From NCBI RefSeq assembly GCF_027244095.1, contig NC_069662.1, positions 9,822,501-9,886,500 of the forward strand: a DNA stretch of 64,000 nt, read 5' to 3'. Below are positions 58,533-64,000 of this stretch, in pieces. The translations under genes were made by a program, and so were the position numbers. Under the pieces are notes generated by a model, which was not told the origin of the DNA, made no database searches, and saw only the letters and a list, made by a program, of their open reading frames with translations. The stretch comes from Hemicordylus capensis (taxonomy: Eukaryota > Chordata > Lepidosauria > Squamata > Cordylidae). Numbering within the stretch: position 1 is the stretch's first letter; every line of letters starts with the position of its first letter.

Positions 58533-58785
58533 TATGAGCCACCTAATGGTGCAACGGGGAAGTAACGTGGCTAGGGAGCAAGAAGTTCCTGGTTCAAAAC
58601 CCCACTGTTATGTTCCCCAGACTATGGGAAACACCTATATTGGACAGGAGCTATTTAGGAAGATGCTGAAAGCCATCATCTCATACTGCATGGGAGATAG
58701 CAATGGTAAACCCCTCTTGTATCCTACCAAAGAAAACCACATGGTTCTGTGGTTGCCAGGAATCGACAGCACAACTTTACTTTCC
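58533..58785 (+). mobile_element. tRNA-derived SINE
   Basis: Head GCCACCTAATGGTGCAACGG with B box GGTTCAAAACC, CCCAGACTATGGGAAACACC body and GAAAACCACATGGTTCTGTG..CGACAGCACAACTTTAC tail. I do not recall a firm family name. Confidence 0.72.
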
Positions 58786-59527
58786 ATTCAATATCTTTAA
58801 TATGTTGGAATAAAATGTACATTCGCAATTGTAAAGCAATAACTACTTCTATGGGGATTTTTCCAGCCTCAAATCTAGATCTAATGGACTACAAGGTTCC
58901 TAAGTCTTGGTGAGCAACACCAACATCCATAGGTTCTCCTACATTAACACTGACCAGTGACTGACTCCCTCATTATATCTCCAATGGTTCCTAAGAAAGA
59001 CACTAAAGTATGAAATCCTACAAGATGGATAAAAAGATTGGGGGATCCTTCAGTCTTGACACAAACACATGCCATGGTCTTCATCTACAGTTACTGATCA
59101 AAAGACACAAGCAGGACTTCCACATTTTAACTTTATGCTTCTATACAAACACACTTCAATGTTGTTTCCACTGAACCAGGAAATGCTGAATTAAGATCAA
59201 TCATAGGTGCTATTCCAGGGTGCTCTCCAGCTATGACATTCTGAATGTTTCCTGACCATCCTGCTTGCGGTTCTTTTAACAGTTTACTTGTCTTCCACAA
59301 GTGCTCGATTGAATTGATATGCAGGGGGTCAGAAATAAGCAGGCTGAATGTGATGTTCTTAATACCAGATGTGATGAATGGGGAATATGGTGGTAGTGCT
59401 TTTGGTGCCTTCACACCTTATCTGCAGTTTTGGGGCTGCTTGCGAGTCCCAGGATGGAACCTAATGGTAATGGTTGATGGTGGATCATTTCAGCCAGTGT
59501 TCTTTATCCATATTGATGTTGATATCC
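58786..59527. other. Unclassified; possible transposase scrap on minus strand
   Basis: A minus-strand frame at 59133-59414 has LPPYSPFI and SIEHLWKTSKLL, loosely like a Tc1-type DDE tail, but not enough to name. Nothing else recognised. Confidence 0.3.
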
Positions 59528-59972
59528 CCATTGGTGGGACAGAGAGAAATTTTTCTCCCTCTCTCACAACACTAGAACCAGGGGTCACCCCATGAAACTG
59601 AAGGTCGGGAAATTTAGGACAGACAAGAGGAAGTACTTTTTCACACAGGACATGTATAATTATGGAATTCTTTGCCATGGGATGTGGTGATGGCCACCAG
59701 CTTAGATGGCTTTAACAGGGGCTTAGATAGATTCATAGTGGACAGGTCTATCAATGGCTACTAGTCTAGTGGCTGTGGGCCATCTCCAGCCTCAGAGGCA
59801 TGATGCCTCTCAATACCAGTTGCAGAGGAGTAACAGCAGGAGAGAGAGCATGCCCTCACCTCTTGCCTGTGGGTTCCCCAGAGGCATCTGGTGGGCCACT
59901 GTGTGAAACAGGATGCTGGACTAGGTGGGCCTTGTGCCTGATCCAGCAGGGCTGTTCTTATGTTCTCATGAT
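59528..59972 (+). mobile_element. CR1 LINE 3' end
   Basis: Plus-strand order: TCTCCCTCTCTCACAACACT, GGAAGTACTTTTTCACAC, TATCAATGGCTACTAGTC and the AGCAGGGCTGTTCTTATG end. Opposite orientation to the CR1 copies at 2270 and 23266. Confidence 0.82.
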
Positions 59973-60182
59973 GACCCAAAGCACCTGACTAATTCCCCTT
60001 CCCAGGAAGAGCCTGCATTTTTCATACATTCCAAGCTTTCCATATATATAATAACCATTATATTTTTGGGATATGTGAGAGGTGCAGATGTGACCCAAGT
60101 GGAGTATTGGCACAGGCCCATTCATTCAGTATTCTTTCAGTGAGAATAGTAAGAGAGCAAAAGGAAGTTACTTGCTATATTA

Positions 60183-61081
60183 TTACTTCTTCCACAAAAG
60201 CTGGTCCCTTTGGTTTAAACCAGGCCTCAACACAATAATGTAGCATTTGGGGAAAAAGATGCATCCCAGTAGCCCAGCACTGGAAGCCAAGATGGAGAAG
60301 ATCTCAACAGCCACCATGTACTTTCCTCTTGTGCTCAGATAGCTTGGAACAAAAGAAAGCCAAACACTGCAAAAGACCAACATGCTGAAGGTGATGAACT
60401 TGGCTTCATTGAAAGTGTCTGGCAACTTCCGGGCTAGGAAGGCCACAGTGAAGCTGACAATAGCCAGAAGGCCCATGTAGCCCAGGACACAGTAAAACAT
60501 GGTGACAGACCCTTCATTGCATTCCAGGATGATTTCTTCAGCCAGGGAGTGTATATCCATATCTGGAAATGGGGGAGATGAACCCAACCAAAATGCACAT
60601 ATGCCTACCTGAACAAGGCAACAGGACAAAAGGACAGAATGAGCCAATCTTTTCCCCAGCCCTTTTCTAAAAATGTTTCCTGGCTTGGAGGCCATGAAAG
60701 CCACAACTACTGTAACGGTTTTGGCCAAAACAGCAGAAACAGCAGTGGAGAAGATGATGCCAAAAGCTGTTTGTCGGAGGAGGCAGGTCATGGGTTTAGG
60801 CTCTCCAATAAATAACAAGGAGCAGAGGAAGCAAAGGAGAAGAGAGATTAAGAGAACGTAGGAGAGGCTCTCGTTGTTGGCTTTGACTATGGGACTGTGC
60901 CGTTGCTTAAGGAAGATTGCTAGCACCAGAGTTGTGATTAGAGAAAGGAGGATAGCCAAAAAAGTTAAAGTAATTCCTAAACTTTCTTCAAAGGAAAGGA
61001 AGCTTGGTTTTCTGGGATAGCATTCATCTCGGTCCTTATTTGGATACTGATCTTCTGAGCAACTGGTACAGTAGTCCATGT
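60183..61081 (-). CDS. V2R-F exon 6 (seven-transmembrane domain)
   Basis: 899 bp, open to TAA at 60183-60185. It begins [20 protein letters not shown], then seven helices with [20 protein letters not shown] and [20 protein letters not shown]. The acceptor ends TCTTTTAG. Confidence 0.93.
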
Positions 61082-61338
61082 CTAAAAGAGGAACATAATC
61101 TTATTTTAAACTTTACATAATGATTCCCAAAAATAATAAGCCCAAGAAGTCACCAAACGCTGCCGTTGTTCCTCTGACAGATAGCAGATTTCCAAATGTA
61201 CCACAACTTGAGAACTTTATTATGAATTTCAAGTGGCAAAACCTGGATCTTTCACCCTTTAACTCATCTTACAATAATTCTCACAAAACCATCTGTACAT
61301 TTCACTAGATAAATAGAATGGAACAGAGTGTTTCCTAC

Positions 61339-61465
61339 CAGTATGGTTTGACATTTTCCCTGCTGGACACGGATCACAATCATAGCAGCAAAATTTAACC
61401 TCTTCCTTCTTTTTCCTGCAGGAGCCAGGACGGCATTCATCATTACACAGAGAGAGTGGAGGCAC
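61339..61465 (-). CDS. V2R-F exon 5 (cysteine-rich linker)
   Basis: 127 bp, open: [20 protein letters not shown], then VKFCCYDCDPCPAGKMSNHT, donor GTAGGA, phase 1. Intron 5 is only 257 bp. Confidence 0.9.
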
Positions 61466-63070
61466 CTATCCTTCAACAAAAGAATGTTAGCACTGAGAAA
61501 ATCCTTCAGAACTCTTACTTTAGATATGATCAGTGAAGAAAGATAAAATAGTCATGTCTGTGAGCACTAAGATGGCACAGTCTGTCGAAGGAATGTGAGG
61601 TATCCTAACATGATACAAAAACATGTATTTCTCCATATTTGGAGAAATATCAATGGCTTGAGTGATACTTCTGAGAATGTTAGAAACAAGACATGAGGGA
61701 TAAAATACCGATGATCTGAAAACCACCAGTCCATAATAGTCAGACATGTCCTAGATGTAGTTGGCAGTTTTTACATGAAGGCCTTTCTGTAATAGGACAC
61801 TCACCCTTTGCATGATTATTTAAAAATTTAGTTATGATCCTTTTTATATTGGCCAACTTCTGGATTAAAGCTACATGAATGCACCAGTGTTTTCTGTCAC
61901 AGATGGAGAAGGTGGAATTTTCTACCATCTCTTCCCTCTGCAGTCACTTATGCCTTCCAAATCTTTAACCCTGAGGACTGTGGGACCTTCTGGAACACAG
62001 GGCAGCTTCAGACATAATGTGGAAATTACATTTGCTGCAAACCATCAGTTCTCAGAGTATATGCATGAGCCAATCTTCCAGTGTAGGGACAGCTGTCCTG
62101 ACACTGGGCATGTCATCCAAGCACACCAAATGTCAGTATAACCTACCCTATTTGGGGTTCTAAACCCAATATCTGTGACTGACTTCAAATCTAGGATTTG
62201 GAATTGCAAGTAGAATTGGACATGTCAACATTGGCAGGTTCAGAGGACATGCCCAATATTGGCACATATTGAGCTTACGCAATACTCCAGGAACCAAAGT
62301 TTTGTGGCAACCTTACTTGCCACATAGTGGCCACATTTGGACATAACATGCAAATGGAAGTGAAGGGGCCTGTGGTTAAAATATGTGTACCTCGGTTTCA
62401 ACCAAAAATGGACCTGCAATTTCCCTCCCCGGACTCCAATTTGTACCTGTGGTCTGTCGTGATTTTCACCATCTGTACCTCCGGCTTAGCAGAGCCAGAG
62501 TTGCATCTGAATGTGAAAGAGCTGTCTTGCTGTTTGGTAACCATAGTTTGAGGGAGAAAATTCCTCCCTAGCTCCAGCTGCTATTGGCTGCCATGGCTGT
62601 CCTTCAGTCAAGAAGGAAGCCCAGCCAGCCTGTTTGCTCTCCTCTCTGAAGTCTCACTGACTGCAGAGAGGGAGCTCTCCAGTACATCCATATTTGTATG
62701 GGAGAGCAGGGGGAGGGGGGTTGATCCTGCGGAACTGGGTTACATGCAAATATGGTCAATTTGTGAGGCCACTCATCATTTTGGGAGGAAAAGATGTCTG
62801 CAGCGGGAAGGGAAGATGGTAAAAAAACCTCCCCTCTTCCATTTCATGATGGAATATACTGGGAAAAGTCAGCCTAGAAGTGCCAGCCATTGTTTACTTG
62901 AAAAATCACATGATTTTTAAGCATTAATTACACATTACATGATGAACTTAGTTTTAGCAGTTTAAATTTAAAAGCAGATAAAACTTTTTCTAACAAAGGT
63001 TTAAATCCCTCTAGTTCAGTGAATGGCCATTAATTTGGTCAATTCATTTTGAAGGAGGTTATTGCCGCAC
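61466..63070. other. V2R-F intron 4
   Basis: 1605 bp. A CAGCTTCAGACATAATGTGG scrap near 62004 looks repeat-derived. No gene or other element recognised. Confidence 0.45.
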
Positions 63071-63298
63071 CTGAGTGAAGTCTTTATGCCACTGGATTCT
63101 GTTGCCATGAATAGTAAACCTTTTGTTTAGAGGAGCCTGTGGATCCACACTTCCCACTTTGACTCTGACATAGGAGTTATTTGGGAAAGTGACCAAGTTG
63201 GTAATATCAAAGCCAGCTGCTAATTCTCCCTGTTAATTGAATCGAATTTCTTCCTCAGCACTGTTGTTGAATGAGGTTCTCCACAGCAATGAGTGGAG
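63071..63298 (-). pseudogene. V2R-F exon 4 with in-frame stop
   Basis: 228 bp in the same frame as the A-C copies: LHSLLWRTSFNNSAEEEIRF, then a stop at 63233-63235, then [20 protein letters not shown]. The remainder is well preserved through QWHKDFTQ. Confidence 0.85.
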
Positions 63299-63949
63299 CT
63301 ATGTGGGAAAAGGAAAAGAAGCAACATGATTATTTTTTTTCGTTATTATTTGATTATTAGTTTTGGAATATTCTTGCTGAGATATATCAGACAACTTTCT
63401 GGGATGAATTATGTTTCCTTTCTCTGAACCTTTTGAGGTCATTCACAGTAACGCAAACTGTGTTCTATCCAGGTTTGGGAGCTGTGTGTGCAAGCAAGGT
63501 AGGAAAAAAAGCTATTCAGGTTTTCCTCCTATCTTGCTTCCACACATTCCCTTCTACCCAGGTTTTTGCCTTACCTTGCTTCCACAAAGCTGTTGGATTG
63601 TGTGAATGACTTCTAGGTATGTAGTGAATTAACAGTAAAAAAGTTATCACATTGGTCCATATTTCACTGTAGGTACCAAATGCATGGAAAAGAGATTGGC
63701 AGCATGTAAATTAGTGTTGATGAAGCAACTCCACAAATTGCCCATGAAAGAGAAATGCAGTTATAAATCTTGCATTTTTGTGGAATCATTATATGGCAAG
63801 GAAGGGAAGGGATATGAGTTGATGACAAGGGAATGGAGGTTGCCTATTTTGTATAAAGAGATTTTCTAGTCAATGACATGCTGATGACTACATGTTCCTT
63901 TAATGTATGGCCCTCCACTCATGACCTTGACAGTGAGGAGAGACATTAC
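63299..63949. other. V2R-F intron 3
   Basis: 651 bp, with no transposon recognised. Similar in size to intron 3 of V2R-B and C. Confidence 0.5.
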
Positions 63950-64000
63950 CTGCCAAGGTTCTACATTCCAAGATGTCCTGCTGCCCTTCTCCTCCATCAC
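63950..64000 (-). CDS. V2R-F exon 3, last 17 codons only
   Basis: Reads into the window edge. It encodes the end of the flytrap exon, finishing RTSWNVEPWQ before donor GTAATG, which matches the HMEPWK/Q ending of exon 3 in A-C. Confidence 0.75.

Larger units (their letters stand above)
60183..64000 (-). pseudogene. V2R-F: vomeronasal type-2 receptor 3' part, one nonsense codon in exon 4, continues past right edge
   Basis: Exons in transcript order: end of exon 3 (63950-64000), exon 4 (63071-63298), exon 5 (61339-61465) and exon 6 (60183-61081). Exons 5 and 6 are fully open. Exon 4 has a TAA at 63233-63235 where the paralogs have Lys (AAA), and its donor is the weaker GTGCGG. Exon sizes match B and C exactly. 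It is more diverged than A-C ([12 protein letters not shown]-like linker). With only one visible lesion it could be a young pseudogene, a segregating null allele or a base error. Confidence 0.8.

Noticed and set aside
59133-59414. Candidate transposase (SIEHLWK motif)
   Set aside because: Only a few residues fit a DDE tail and no terminal repeats were found; kept as unclassified.
61255-61330. Extension of V2R-F exon 5 reading frame beyond its donor
   Set aside because: The GTAGGA donor and fixed 127-bp size in B and C end the exon at 61339; the rest is read-through into intron.

Overview
The window is nuclear DNA from a squamate reptile, most likely a lizard. Two things point there: a tandem array of vomeronasal type-2 receptor (V2R) genes, and a repeat load typical of squamates (Sauria SINEs, 5S-derived and tRNA-derived SINEs, CR1, L2, L1 and R4/Dong LINEs, hAT MITEs, a Penelope relic). 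I cannot name the species. There are no bacterial genes, CRISPR arrays or plausible non-receptor host genes.

All V2R genes lie on the minus strand and transcription runs right to left. V2R-A (1886-16626) shows exons 1-4 and runs off the left edge. V2R-B (18476-32041) and V2R-C (35711-45707) each have all six exons with open frames and usable splice sites, predicting family C GPCRs of 877 and 883 residues. V2R-D (about 46852-47437) and V2R-E (about 54213-54682) are decayed fragments of the seven-helix exon. V2R-F (60183-64000) enters from the right edge with the end of exon 3 and exons 4-6; its exon 4 carries one in-frame stop. Exon sizes are almost invariant (224, 292, 864 or 882, 228, 127, 899 bp), so splice sites can be placed confidently by comparing paralogs.

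A, B and C arose by tandem duplication of a unit that includes promoter and introns. Upstream of each exon 1 is the same arrangement: a TATA-like box about 165-170 bp before the probable start codon and a TAATTA homeodomain-type site about 60 bp further up. Relatedness differs by exon (exon 1 A=B, exon 3 A=C, exons 4 and 6 B=C), which suggests gene conversion or unequal crossing-over.

Introns and spacers are mostly mobile elements, many present in only one paralog. A-intron 2 holds a near full-length L1 with a 16-bp target duplication. A-intron 3 holds an internally deleted CR1 and a 0.7-kb fold-back element. A-intron 4 holds a Tc1 fragment, and A-intron 1 a LINE tail flanked by an inverted repeat. 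B-intron 2 holds an R4/Dong-like LINE with an inverted 5' end, and B-intron 4 a CR1 with a nearly open reverse-transcriptase tail. C-intron 4 holds a Sauria SINE, a 5S-derived SINE and an L1 3' end; C-intron 5 holds a palindromic hAT MITE. The 47-60 kb stretch between V2R-D and V2R-F is dense repeat: a DIRS-like fossil, a tandem repeat, an L2 carrying a nested hAT element, a Penelope relic, SINEs and CR1. The V2Rs would act as chemosensory receptors in vomeronasal neurons. I see no evidence of a wholly new system; the most informative signals are the mosaic paralogy, the shared promoter layout and the nested insertions.
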